DNA of 64,000 nucleotides, from the NCBI GenBank assembly GCA_023853785.1, contig JAJIRX010000007.1, positions 1 to 64,000 on the forward strand, given 5' to 3'. The first letter of the stretch is position 1. Each line of letters opens with the position of its first letter. Made by a program: the position numbers and the translations under genes. This DNA is from Psilocybe azurescens. Taxonomy: Eukaryota > Basidiomycota > Agaricomycetes > Agaricales > Agrocybaceae. A model generated the notes under the pieces. That model was not told where the DNA came from. It ran no database searches and worked only from the letters and a program-made list of their open reading frames with translations. Below, piece by piece: positions 24,208 to 34,808 of this stretch.

Positions 24208-24674
24208 TTTGGGTTTGTGTTGTGTGGGTGGGTGGAAAAGGAGGAGAGGGGGTGTAGACGTAGTGCAGTGTGAGATCAGGTTGAAGACCTGGGACCTGGA
24301 TCTAAGGTCAAGAACTCTCTTGAGGAGATACCCAGATATTTGTCGTGGATTGAACAGTTACACGCGAAGTGGACTTGAAGCTGCAGGAACTGAGCAACCG
24401 ACGGTGGTGAAGGAAGCGCAACAAAAAAGTTGGTCCCGTGATCCTATTAAGAACATGGCGGGCCGGTATCCCGAGAAGGCTGTGGCTGCCCTTTCTTCTT
24501 CCTCTTATGTTCTCGCTTTCTTGCTGGATTCTGAAGTAAGATCGCCAAAAGCAGTCCGCACTTGTATGGGACATACCTTTCTGATGGTTATCTTTCCAAC
24601 ATCTTTCCAGCAATTAGTCCTCCCCATCCAGTGCACCAAATCGACATCAGTTCAGTCCTTGGATCCCTCTGACG
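24208..24674. other. YTM1 upstream region, duplicated downstream
   Basis: The sequence 24240-24510 recurs at about 29510-29780 next to the second YTM1 copy, so the duplication includes the promoter. From about 24590 the sequence matches 33720-33825 (string ccaaatcgacatcagttcag) up to the junction with membrane copy B. Confidence 0.7.
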
Positions 24675-26044
24675 CGAAATCAATGCGACGACGTGTCAAG
24701 CAGCTAGTGCTTTCAACACGGACGCGATCGGTCCTATTATAGCAGCTTCGTGTGGAAAACTGAATACGGAACGGGGGAGCGGCAATAAGTTGGCTGAGGG
24801 TATCAGGGTTTTATCTAACAGTTCGAATCTCCACAGAGTCGCATTCACCGACGATCAGACTGCGATTCTGATCCCTTCGAGTTTGCCCTCCAACATAACG
24901 TATGAGGCGCCGACTGTGGGTGCCAGATCCCAATGCACAACGTAGGCTTATGTTTTAACTTGTGTTTTCTATACCATCGCTTATGTTAAGCTTTACATAC
25001 CCTAGTATCACAAAAGCGTGCATTTTCGAAGTCGCAGATGGTTCATTTTTGGATTATGGTCCCAATGCTTTTCTGAACTTGGACTGCTCAAAGGCTGGGA
25101 TTAAATATCAAAATGGGACGCAACTTTCCTTACTATGCGCACTAGATGACCAGGGCCTCTGTACTGAAGGAACAAGTATTTCTTCCAAGTCAGTACAGAA
25201 GACCGTCTTTTGTACCGAACTAAACCCGAAACAATCCGTAGTCCATTTGCCACCGGATTCAGAGAAGTAGCGACTTCTTTTGCATATCTTAATCCAGGTC
25301 AGCCTCTTGATACCTGTAAGCATCACTGTTCCTCGTTTCTCAATTTAATTTACTAACACTGATTAGTTGTCAGTAACACGTACGTACTCCATCCATTCAT
25401 CATACTGTTAAAGACGCCTTCATGATAACCACCTGAATTTTTGTCCAGCGGATGGTTCGTTCACGGAAACAAAGGCGCCTGGAATGTCATATTCTGCAAC
25501 GTAACTGCATTCGATGTCACCTACTCCTACGCATCGTCCCGCTTTATACTACAGAGTGCTACTCCAAAGTCTGTTGATGAAGCCCAGCATATGATGGCCG
25601 CTGGTTTCGACGGCCAGACAACGGCGATATCCCAGGCAGTGGACGGCGCAGGCTTGGATATCAGCACAACCTACGAGTAGGCGTACTCTGTAGAGCTTTC
25701 TCGGCAGATGCTGGCGCGAGGAGCGTTCTTACATGAGCCGAAAGGTGCCATCAGAATCCAGTCGGAGAATAACATTGTCGGTTCAACTTCACAACCACCT
25801 CCTCTGGCGCTCTTCATCGCTGCTTTACTCATATTCGCGCACATACCTTCCCTCGCTGCTTTCGCATCTCACCAAATTTAACAACTGAAGGGTCTCTCTC
25901 TGTGTTTTAATTAACAAAGCTGTCAGATTCTTTGGATCACATTAAGAATCTCCATAACAGCCTGGAACCTCAAATTCATCGGCCTGGCAGCACTTTACCC
26001 GAATAACCCTCTGGCGGTGGTGCAGACCATATATGGACAAACGC
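24675..26044 (+). pseudogene. Membrane protein copy B, internally deleted
   Basis: Same family as copies A, C and D. It begins in the middle of the coding sequence (REINATTCQAASAF) directly after sequence that in copies C and D lies far upstream, so the N-terminal half with three membrane segments is deleted. Remaining exons include SNSSNLHRVAFTDDQTAILI, the ITKACIFEVADGS exon, the 13-nt micro-exon at 25367-25379, and GWFVHGNKGAWNVIFCNVTA. There is an in-frame stop (TYE then TAG at 25678-25680) where C and D have TYEQA. A hydrophobic segment (LALFIAALLIFA) follows, and a last exon reaches VVQTIYGQ, where it joins the desaturase fragment. Not functional as a full protein. Confidence 0.8.
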
Positions 26045-26380
26045 ATTTCTGAAATTATTCAGCGCACATCGCTTCAAGATCTACTCTTATGTCCTCGGCT
26101 TATATGTAAGTTCTGTAGTCGAATAGTAGGAGGGGGAGACTCACGTTCGTTCCTTCTTTGTAGTGTTTGGGACTTGTTCGTTATTGCATGCTTCCACAAA
26201 GCCACCGTTTACCTTAGCGCCTTTATTGACCCAGCCTACATCAAGCTTCCCAGTTTATACTATCTATTCACCGCCTCCAGCATTTCTCTGTGGACCATTA
26301 TGGCTTCTGGGCTAACCAATTAGCCACCGGTCTCTGGGTCATCGGACACGAGTGCGGTCACCAGGCTCGTCGAACAACTT
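26045..26380 (+). pseudogene. Fragment of a delta-12 fatty acid desaturase gene
   Basis: Translation in stitched frames gives FSAHRFKIYSYVL, AFIDPAYIKLPSL and TGLWVIGHECGHQA. The last holds the first histidine box (HECGH) of membrane-bound delta-12 (FAD2-type) desaturases, and FIDP lies at the expected place upstream. An intron-like segment (gtaagt to ttgtag, about 26105-26161) separates the first two pieces. A one-base frame change occurs near 26300, and nothing downstream matches the later histidine boxes. The fragment follows membrane copy B without a gap. Confidence 0.7.
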
Positions 26381-27005
26381 CTGGGATTTGAGGACAATGT
26401 CAATTTGTCGAACATGCAGCAATTCAAGGCCTGGCAGCTGATGGGTTCTTCAATGTTCTTCAATCCTTCTCAGCTCCATTCGCCCGATGCATTTCATCTC
26501 GATTGCCCTTTGAATATGGCTAATACCTGTGATCGAATTTCTTGAGCGCCGATGACGTCAAAGTTTCGCTCATTATCACTAAATACACATGAGACAATCG
26601 GACTCCTAGTCTCTCTAAGGCGAAGATTGGATTAGGGCCTCACATTCGCGGGTTCACCAGCGGCCAAGCCCCGACCCCGACGTGTAATGGCTGCAGAAGT
26701 CTTTTTGAATAGTCCAATTTAACACGACGTTTGTTGCCTAAAATATTGAATCAACCCCATGGCATCATATCGTAAAGATTGTTCGCGTCACAGAATGTAC
26801 TAAAACTAGTTTAGATTATTTTGGAGCTAACAGACCACCCGAAGTACTAGAGCGACAGGTCAAATGTACAGCGCAGTCCAACATGAAATACTGGAAAGAA
26901 TACCTTAATACGAGGCCTATGCGAGGTATAAAACGAGGACAATATCAGCTGTGGTACCTCAGAAGGTCATCTCTCTTCATTTGAAAGCCCTTTAGCGCAC
27001 CCGAA
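26381..27005. other. Intergenic region upstream of the hydrophobin-like gene
   Basis: No gene is supported. A TATA box (TATAAAA, 26927-26933) lies 73 bp before the ATG at 27006. Confidence 0.45.
26927..26933 (+). promoter_or_regulatory. TATA box of the hydrophobin-like gene
   Basis: TATAAAA at a typical distance (73 bp) before the hydrophobin-like ATG at 27006. Confidence 0.6.
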
Positions 27006-27370
27006 ATGAAGTTTACCTCGGCCATTGCTCTCGTCCTTGCGACTCTCCCATTCATGGCATTGGTAGTCATGGCTGCCACCGATGCTGATGCCGCTGACTG
27101 CGTCTCAATTTGCTGCGATGCCGTCTTCCAAGGCGTCCTACCCTCAGGAAACACCGGCAGTGAGCAGCTTGAATCTATGGCATTGCCTTATCTAATTGTC
27201 TTTGTTTTCAAAGTAAACTGCTCCCACAGTGATGTTGACTGTATCCAATCGGGCAGATTCCTTGCTTGCTGTGAAAACATCAACGTATGCCGTCCTTCTA
27301 ATCTCACCATCCAGTGCTAACCTTGATAATTTCTATTCAGGTTCTCACTCGTATCGGTAGCAACTGCTAG
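27006..27370 (+). CDS. Short hydrophobin-like secreted protein (8 Cys)
   Basis: Three exons (27006-27159, 27214-27284, 27341-27370) encode about 84 residues. A clear signal peptide (MKFTSAIALVLATLPFMALV) is followed by eight cysteines in the hydrophobin order C-CC-C-C-CC-C: DCVSICC, INCSHSDVDC, LACCENIN and a terminal SNC. Hydrophobins are amphipathic wall-coating proteins of fungal hyphae. The spacing is tighter than the usual class I pattern: only three residues before the first CC, and about 14 to the next Cys. It may be a divergent hydrophobin or another small secreted Cys-rich protein. Both introns have GT-AG ends and the frame is unbroken. A 3' remnant of the same gene lies at about 43440-43560. 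Confidence 0.72.
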
Positions 27371-27739
27371 TAAATGACTCCAGAGAAACTCGTCCAGTCA
27401 GGCGTCGACATCGAAGTAAAACATGCATGGAGGGAATAAAAGCAAAATCGTATATAATAATATACCAACTATACAAGTCTAAAACAACAGAAACTACTTT
27501 CTCGTCAAAAAAATGAATCGTGGAGTGTGGCTAGGTGTTGTCGCTTGCACGTCACTCAGCTGACAAATTCTGCGTGTATTTTGACGTATCGCAATGATGC
27601 ATACCAACGTGCGCATAATCCCACTCATATGAGCGTCTAATCCTTTATGAACGGGTATTGCAGGCCGTAATGGGATTACGCGAGTTCGTAAATGCAGTAT
27701 AGGAGACGGCTGTGGATTGGCATAGATAAATGAGGAACT

Positions 27740-29474
27740 AGAAGCGAATGAGTAGGTCATTGGCAGCGTTTGTTCCTTTAGCGACGGCGGCGGTCTGTGG
27801 AGGCGCAGGGGTTATCAAATCTGGTGCATGCGGCTCCACCCGCACGACCCCATCATACGCGCCCGTCACCACCTGGTGTGTGTTGCCCTCGCATGTGGAC
27901 ACGCTGGAGGGTGTTGGAATGTTGTTGATGCGGAACGCAGCGTGGAGGTGGAAGAACGCAGGTCGTATGAGGACATCGTGCGGTCCGTCGATACCGTGAG
28001 GACACTGCCCATCGGAGGTGGAGGCCATATCCAAGAACGGCTTCTGCGATGCACTCTGTTGATTCATTCAAAAACAAATCTCAGTACCCGTTTCGAACAA
28101 AAGAAAAAGAAAAATAAAGAACGCTCAATTGTACGCTCACAAACCCCATATTCAACATCTCACGTGCGCACCGTCGAGTCAAATCCACAGCTCAGCGCCT
28201 TCCTCTCCTCCTTTCTAAAAACTGTCTTCGACACCCTTCCAACACGGCTCTTCGTAACCACCACCAGCGCCTTCCTTCTCGGCCTCCCTCCCTCCCCGCT
28301 CCGCTCCGTCTCCTCCTCCCTCCCATCCCCTCATCCCCCTCATCCCGCTCCGGGACACCCGCATCCCACACCCCAATGAGGCCGTCCCACCCAGCGGTCA
28401 GGAGCCGCGTGCCCCTGGGGCTGGCGGTGATGGCGTTCACGGGCGCGGTATGCAGATGCATGGTGGCGAGCGCCTTCGTTTTTGCTTTCGATGACGACAC
28501 GGAAGAGGAAGTGCTAGATGGATTTGAGGGGAGGAGCTCAGAGTGATGCGCAGGAGCTGCGCAGTGAGACCCTGCGACGCGGTGGCGATCGCGTATGCCG
28601 TCTCTCCTCTCCGTTGTCCGCGTCCATACCCATACCAAGGGACGCGGAGGAGGAAGAGGAACGACACACAGCGAGGTAATCGGCGCGGTGTGCGCGAGCC
28701 GCCCCACCACGAGTTTCTTGGAGTAGTCGAAGGCGCGGAGGTGGCCGTCGTATGATGCTGTTATGAAGTATCTAGAATCGCATGAAAAAGTTAACGTAAG
28801 AAAGGATGGATGGAGGAAAGAAGGATGGAGGAAAGAGGAAGGAAAGAGGGAGGAAAGAGGGCATACCCAGGGATCTGGCACGACACGGCGGACACCCAGT
28901 CTTCGTGTGGGTAGTCCGACATTTTCTGCGGCGGCATCACGGACTCGATGTACTCGATTTCCAGGGTTTCTTCCTATGGGGATGGAGATCATGATGGAGG
29001 AGTAGTCAGTATGTGTTGGATTGAATTGGTCGTTGTATGCTTTGGAGATTTGAGAAGTACTGAAGATGTGAAGATTTGAAGAAAAAGAGATAGAACAAGC
29101 ATTTTTGGGCGACCATAAATCGCATCCAATGCACCCTCGAGATGCACACACACCCCTCAAAAATCACAACCCACTCAAAAAGCCAACGCAAAATCCTCCC
29201 AAAAAATAACTCCCAAAAAAGCAAAAAACACCCACCTCACCAACCCCATTCTCCGCACACCACTCGCTCAAGCTCGTCCTCAGCACCTCCGCGCCCCTTA
29301 CCAAAAAGTCAAACGGGACGGGCTTCTCGAGCCCGAGCGCCTTGTTGACGAGCTGCGAGAGCTGGTAGCGCTTCCACGCCGTCGGGATCATGAACTTCTG
29401 CGAGGGGAGCGGGCACTGCGTCGCGGTCGTGAAGGACACGGGCTGCGAGGTCTGCGAGGAGGTTGGGACGCCAT
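27740..29474 (-). pseudogene. Second, broken copy of YTM1
   Basis: Direct duplicate of 22347-24207. The NLE/UBL exon is nearly identical (FTTATQCPLPSQKFMIPTAW), but the run after ATGGCGTCCCAACC is one base shorter than in the first copy, so the frame fails within the first ten codons. EIEYIESVMPP and YFITASYDGHLRAFDYSKKL are still readable. Later WD repeats contain frame changes and a deletion of part of the linker, and the C-terminus is replaced (VVRVEPHAPDL). The upstream region is also duplicated. With an apparently intact copy nearby, loss of function is plausible, though the first-codon indel alone could be an assembly error. Confidence 0.82.
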
Positions 29475-30696
29475 TTTGGGTTTGTGTTGTGTTGTGTGGG
29501 TGGGTGGAAAAGGAGGAGAGGGGGTGTAGACGCAGTGCAGAGTGAGATCAGGTGGAAGACCTGGGACCTGGGTCTAAGGTCAAGAACTCTCTTGAGAAGA
29601 TACCCAGATATTTGTCGTGGATTGAAAAGTTACACGCGAAGTGGACTTGAAGTTGCAGGGACTGAGAGACCGACGACGGTGAAGCGCAACAAAAAAGTTG
29701 GTCCCGTGATCCTGTTAAGAATATAGCGGGCCGGGATTGCGACCCGACACCCCTGAGACCAGCCGAAGGCTGCGACTGCCCTTTCTTCTTCCCATTTCTC
29801 TGAAGTTATTAGCATGGTTTCGTCCATATACGAGCACTACACAAATGGTGTAAGGCGCCGAGTATCTATCTGATAATCATCTTCCCAATGGTCGTTCATG
29901 CCAGTCCCTGACAGTCGTTGGTCCCGCTGAGTTCGCCTCGCTTGCCGGAAACCCCAAAGCGTCTCAATGTTGCCCTTTCTCAGTCAATGCAAGGTCTTGT
30001 GCATGATTCCCTCGGCCGGAGCCATGAAGTTTGCCACCGCAAGGTGTTTGAACTTTAGTAGGCTTGCAGGTTTTTGGTAGGTAACTTCCCAGTGGGTATT
30101 GATGAAAAATTCCACGAGGCTGCGACTAGTCACTAAAAGTGTGCGAAATCGACATCAGTCTAGTCAGACAAGATGCTTACCTCTCGCTCGCTGGCTATCA
30201 GTGTTCCCGAAAACGTAATGAGGTGACTAAATCGATTTGTAATATTCACGCTAACGGATATGTAGTCGCGGAAATCATGCAAATCCTTGGCATTGCCAAT
30301 CCGAAATTATAGGGAGCGGAAACCTGGACCCCTGGACCTACACAGGTTCGAACTCCTTGCTGTCAGCCTGCCAGTGCCATATCCCTCGAGGGACGAGCAA
30401 CAATCTTCTCTTAACCTAAATAGTACTTAGTAAGTAACCTTTTGATTATAAAGGGAAAGTGTGCCTGATCGTATGAAATGTACCTGCCATCGGCCTTCAT
30501 TATAGGCCCTAAGGGATCAAATCAACGCTAAACGAACAAATCCGCTGTAGAGTTGTTGTTCATTGCGTCTGTCAGATGTCGTCGGACCACATTCTTCAAC
30601 TCAGAGCCTACAGCTGGATTTCGATAAGGTTTAATAGCCCGTTCGTCTAAAAATATACTGCTCAAGTGGCATTGAAAACTCTTTCTACTCGTGAGG
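29475..30696. other. Duplicated upstream region of membrane copy C
   Basis: The first ~300 bp repeat the YTM1 upstream region. From about 29870 to 30690 the sequence resembles 33710-34080 plus 34810-35097 upstream of copy D, for example tcgctggctatcag and ccctcgagggacga. Near 30405-30430 it shows the uninterrupted form (cttaacctaaatagtactt) of the site that carries an insertion upstream of D. No gene seen. Confidence 0.65.
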
Positions 30697-33039
30697 ATGG
30701 TCATGCAAGCTACCCCTTCATCCGCCACCCCCACCATCATGTACAACAGCCACGATGACAATCCGCGCTTCAGCGCTTCAACCCTCCTCCCGGATAGACA
30801 GACGATTTTCCTTCATCCCGACCGTCGTTCTATAGCTTACCACGAAACAGCACACGGCCCAATGGCAAGACCCGAGCTCACCGCCGCGCAGACGCGCGCC
30901 TCTCGCAAAGGGGTCGCACTCACGAGCTGTCTGACCGCGATCCTCGTCGTCGGGAGCCTCCTCGCCATGACCGTGGTTCTACTGTCATACCTGTGCGCCG
31001 TGCACCAATGCCAGGTTTCCAGGCATTCCATCATTAGCACGGCGCCTCTCGGAAAGGTGTTGACGATAACCCAAGTAACGTCCCATATCTCTCCGGTCTC
31101 TATTCCCATCATCATGGGGCTTTTTCGTATCTCCTGTCCGTGGAGTGGCTGCGATCGAGTGGTGCGAATGAAGGTCGAAATCGGCCTACTCCCATGCAGT
31201 ACGTCCACAAAATACATTCGAGCGTCCTTGAAAGCGGCCGAGCTGATTATGATAACCACAATGGCAGGCTGGGGCTCCTGATGTCAATGTGCAATGGCTC
31301 AAATCTCCGGTCCCTCTTCACCTCGGTAAAGTATGTGGCCCTCAACCGGCCAACTGACAAAGCCTCAAAAGTTACCCCAGCGCCTATGCTTCGGCAGTCT
31401 ATTTTCGTTCTCGGCTCTCTCCTAGCAATATCGTACATCGCCGCTGGCGCAGACGCGTGGCTGCACGCCAGCAGCACAAGCGTCATCATCACCTCAAATT
31501 CAGCTTACGCTGCCGCCGCCTCATCTGCTCTTCCAACCCTCGGACGCGAAATTAATGCGACGATGTGTCAGGCAGCTAGCGCCTTCAACACGGGCGCGAT
31601 CGGTCATATTACAGCAGCTTCGTGTGGGATACTGAACACTGGGAGCGGGGGAGCGGCACTCAGCTAGCTGAGGGTATCAGGGTTTTATCTAACAGTTCGA
31701 ATCTCCATAAAGTCGCATTCACCGACGATCAGACTGCGATTCTGATCCCTTCGAGTTTGCCCTCCAACACAACGTATGAGGCGGGGACTGTGGGTGTCAA
31801 ATCCCGATGCACAACGTAGGCTTATGTTTTAACTCGTGTTTTCTATGCCATCGCTTATGTTAAGCTCTACATAGTATCACAAAAGCGTGCGTTTTCGAAG
31901 TCGCAGATGGTTCATTTTTGGATTATGGTCCCAATGCTTTTCTGAACTTGGACTGCTCGAGGGCTGGGATTAAATATCAAAACGGGACGCAAATTTCCCC
32001 ACTATGCGCACTAGATAATCAGGGCCTCTGTACTGATGGAACGAGTATTTCTTCCAAGTGAGTGCAGACGAATGTCTTGTGTACAGAACTAAACCCGAAA
32101 CAATCTATATTAGTCCATTTACCGCCGGAGAAGTGGCGGTTTCTTTTGCATATCTTAATCCAGGCCAGCCTCTTGATACCTGTAAGCATACTCCAACTGT
32201 TCCTCGTTTCTCCGATTTAATTTACTAACAATGATTAGTTGTTGGTAACACGTTAGTGCTTCATCTGCTCATCATACTGTTAAAGACGCCTTCATGATAA
32301 CCACTTGATTTTTGTCCAGCGGATGGTTCGTTCACGGAAACAATGGCGCCTGGAATGTCATATTCTGCAACGTAACTGCATTCGATGTCACCTACACCTA
32401 CGCATCGTCCCGCTTTATACTACAGAGTGCTACTCCAAAGTCTGTTAATGACACCCAGCACATGATGGCGGCCGGTTTCGACGGCCAGACATCGGCCATA
32501 TCCCAGGCAGTGGACGGTGCAGGCTTGGATGTCAGCACAACATACGAACAGGCGTATGCTGTTGAGCTTTCCAGACAGATGCTGGCACGAGGAGCATTCT
32601 TATATCAGCCGACAGATGTCATCAGGATCCAGTCGGAGAATAACATCGTCGGTTCAAATTTACGGACACCTCCCTGGCACTCTTCATCGCTGCTTTACTT
32701 GTATTTGCGTATGTATCTTCCCTCGCTGCTCCAGCAACTCACAAAATTTAATGACTGAAGGATCTCTCTCTCTCTTTTAATTAACAAAGTTGTCAGATTC
32801 TTTGGATCACGTTAAGAATCGCTATAACAGCCTGGAACGTCAAATTCGTCGGCCTTGCAGCACTTTATCTCAATAACCCTCTGGCGGTGGTGCAGACCCT
32901 ATATGGACGAACGGATCCGGAGCTAACCTGGAATGACGATGTAGCGAAAAGATTTGGAACCGAGACTGACTTTGATCGATTGCGTGTTGGGCCGGTGCAC
33001 AACGAGTTTGGCCCGGTGTTTGCGGTAACGAGAGGCTGA
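30697..33039 (+). CDS. Multi-pass membrane protein copy C, unknown function
   Basis: Family unknown to me; it is the most complete uninterrupted copy here. N-terminal membrane segments: SCLTAILVVGSLLAMTVVLL, a second around HISPVSIPIIMGLF, and a third in LRQSIFVLGSLLAISYIAAG. A large loop follows with N-glycosylation motifs (INATM, LSNSSN, SNTTY) and paired cysteines. Then come ITKACVFEV, the 13-nt micro-exon at 32239-32251, GWFVHGNNGAWNVIFCNVTA, LSRQMLARGAFLY, a C-terminal membrane segment and a tail ending FAVTRG. Frame breaks occur at TTTTT 31121-31125 and GGGGG 31647-31651 (each one base short against copy D), and at about 32670 (shared with D). The last exon keeps AKRFGTETDFDRLRVG. The start codon differs from copy D, where the upstream ATG is GTG here. 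It may be a gene with assembly indels or an early pseudogene. Confidence 0.65.
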
Positions 33040-34082
33040 AAGTACATAGTCATGATTGTATTACTAGGGAAGGTATAGGTTAAATAGGTATTAATACATA
33101 AATTGGTCGCTGAGGAGACTTCAAGCCAACTTGAAGTTTAAAACATGGTGTCGGTCGTGAAGTCTAATCACACGTGCCAGTTAAAATTACTAGCCGCACG
33201 GGCCACAGTGAAATTGTAAATGTATTCGTACGTCCTTGAAGGGAAATACGGTCCTTCTCACACGCTCTGAATACAAAAAGAGCGTCCGAAATACCTAGAC
33301 ACAATATGCAGCTTCTCCGAGCATTCTCGTGCCTCACGGTATAACTTAGAAGATCCCCAACCAAACCCCAGCGATATCTTTTACCCCCTTGGACAACTCT
33401 GCTGATCAACCGGTGGTAAAGCCTCCCGCTTCCTATCGTATCTTGTTTCCGAAAATCGTCAAGAAAGGGCCTGAGGTTTTCGTGAATTTAGATCTGAGCT
33501 GGTGGCTAGAGTATACTAATCAAGTAACATTCGCTAAAGATCTGCAGTGGTGGTAGCCATACTAAAACAGTGATACCGAGGAGGCTTGCATCAGCAAAAA
33601 CAGAAATACTACCGAGTTCTACCGAGCACTACATAGTGTCCTAGCATTTTAGAAAACTGGTGAAGATTGTCAAAATCTGCACGCACTTGCTTTCATATGC
33701 TTTTTAGACGTTGTATGAGGCATACCTATCTGATGGTTATCTTCCCAAAATCTTCCCAGCAATCAGTCCTCCCCATCCAGTGCGCCAAATCGACATCAGT
33801 TCAGTCCTTGGATCCCCGACAATGGTCTTTGGTGATGCCAGACAAGATTCTTTCCACTCGCTCGCTGGCTATCAGCGTTCCCGAAGACGTAATGAGGTGA
33901 CTACCAAGTCGAAATTGTAATCTCACGATACATTTTTGAAGTTGCGAAAATCATGCAAATCGTTGATATTGCCAGCCCAAAAGATAGGGAGCGGAGATTC
34001 CGGACCTACACAGGCTCGAACTCCTTGCTGTCATTGCCATAGGAGTCCCTCGAGGGACGAACAACAATCACCTCTTAACCTA
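33040..34082. other. Spacer between copies C and D
   Basis: No gene is supported. From about 33660 the sequence is the same upstream repeat found before copies B and C. Confidence 0.5.
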
Positions 34083-34808
34083 ATCTCGGCTCCAGATGTT
34101 TCGGGAGAGTTCCGGCGGAGAATAAAGTCAGAGTCAAAAACCCTGAACAAAACCGTTGCAAAATCACTCTCCCTAACATCTGGTGTACTTGCATCAGAAA
34201 AGATGCGGACTGCCCTACATATGAGTCACAGTTTTCGTTCCTGCTCAATTTCATCTCAATTTCATCTCTTGATCACTCACTGCCATTGCTCGTTCTCAAT
34301 AACGGACAATCTGTTTCTTGATAGCTTCCTTTTCTGTAACATCGAGTTGCCAGTAATAAGCCAATATATCATTATTGCGGTGCTTGAGCTCTTCTCGCAT
34401 CACATATCTCTGATCTGTAGTGAGAGAGATGCGCTTTTTGATGCTTTTGACCATCATTTTCAAAGTACTTTAGCAATGTGCTTAACTTTAGACTGGTACG
34501 TGTAGTAGATAGGATGGGGCAGCAATGTCATAACATAGTTCAGTACGATAATCGTCTTCTTTGGATGACAGTGTGGGATAGGAGAACACTTAACACCACC
34601 GTTTATTGACTAAAACGAGGCGCCGAGTTGATACATGACGGCTGCGTGACCAGTCCACATCTTTTCTGATGCAAGTACACCAGACGTTATAGGGTACATC
34701 TCCCTAATCAAAATTTTCATGTTTTTGCCTCCGACTTTAAACCTAGCCTACTACTTCCAGACCTCTCTGATATGGAGATCGTACTTTATAACGGCAGGAA
34801 CGAGACTA
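34083..34808. mobile_element. Mutator-like non-autonomous element (~726 bp)
   Basis: Long imperfect terminal inverted repeats: 34176-34211 (core catctggtgtacttgcatca) pairs with 34655-34690, and similarity continues outward through the AAAGTC-AGAGTCAAAAA part to the ends. The element is flanked by CTCTTAACCTA (34072-34082) and CTCTTAACCTTA (34809-34820), a 10-11 bp duplication. The equivalent place upstream of copy C has a single cttaaccta and no insert. Long TIRs and a 9-11 bp duplication suggest the Mutator superfamily; no transposase is present. Confidence 0.75.

Noticed and set aside
30300..30370. A tRNA-like T-loop string (ggttcgaac) near 30345, also as ggctcgaac near 34013
   Set aside because: No acceptor stem, D-arm or anticodon arm could be folded around it on either strand; it is part of the duplicated upstream region.
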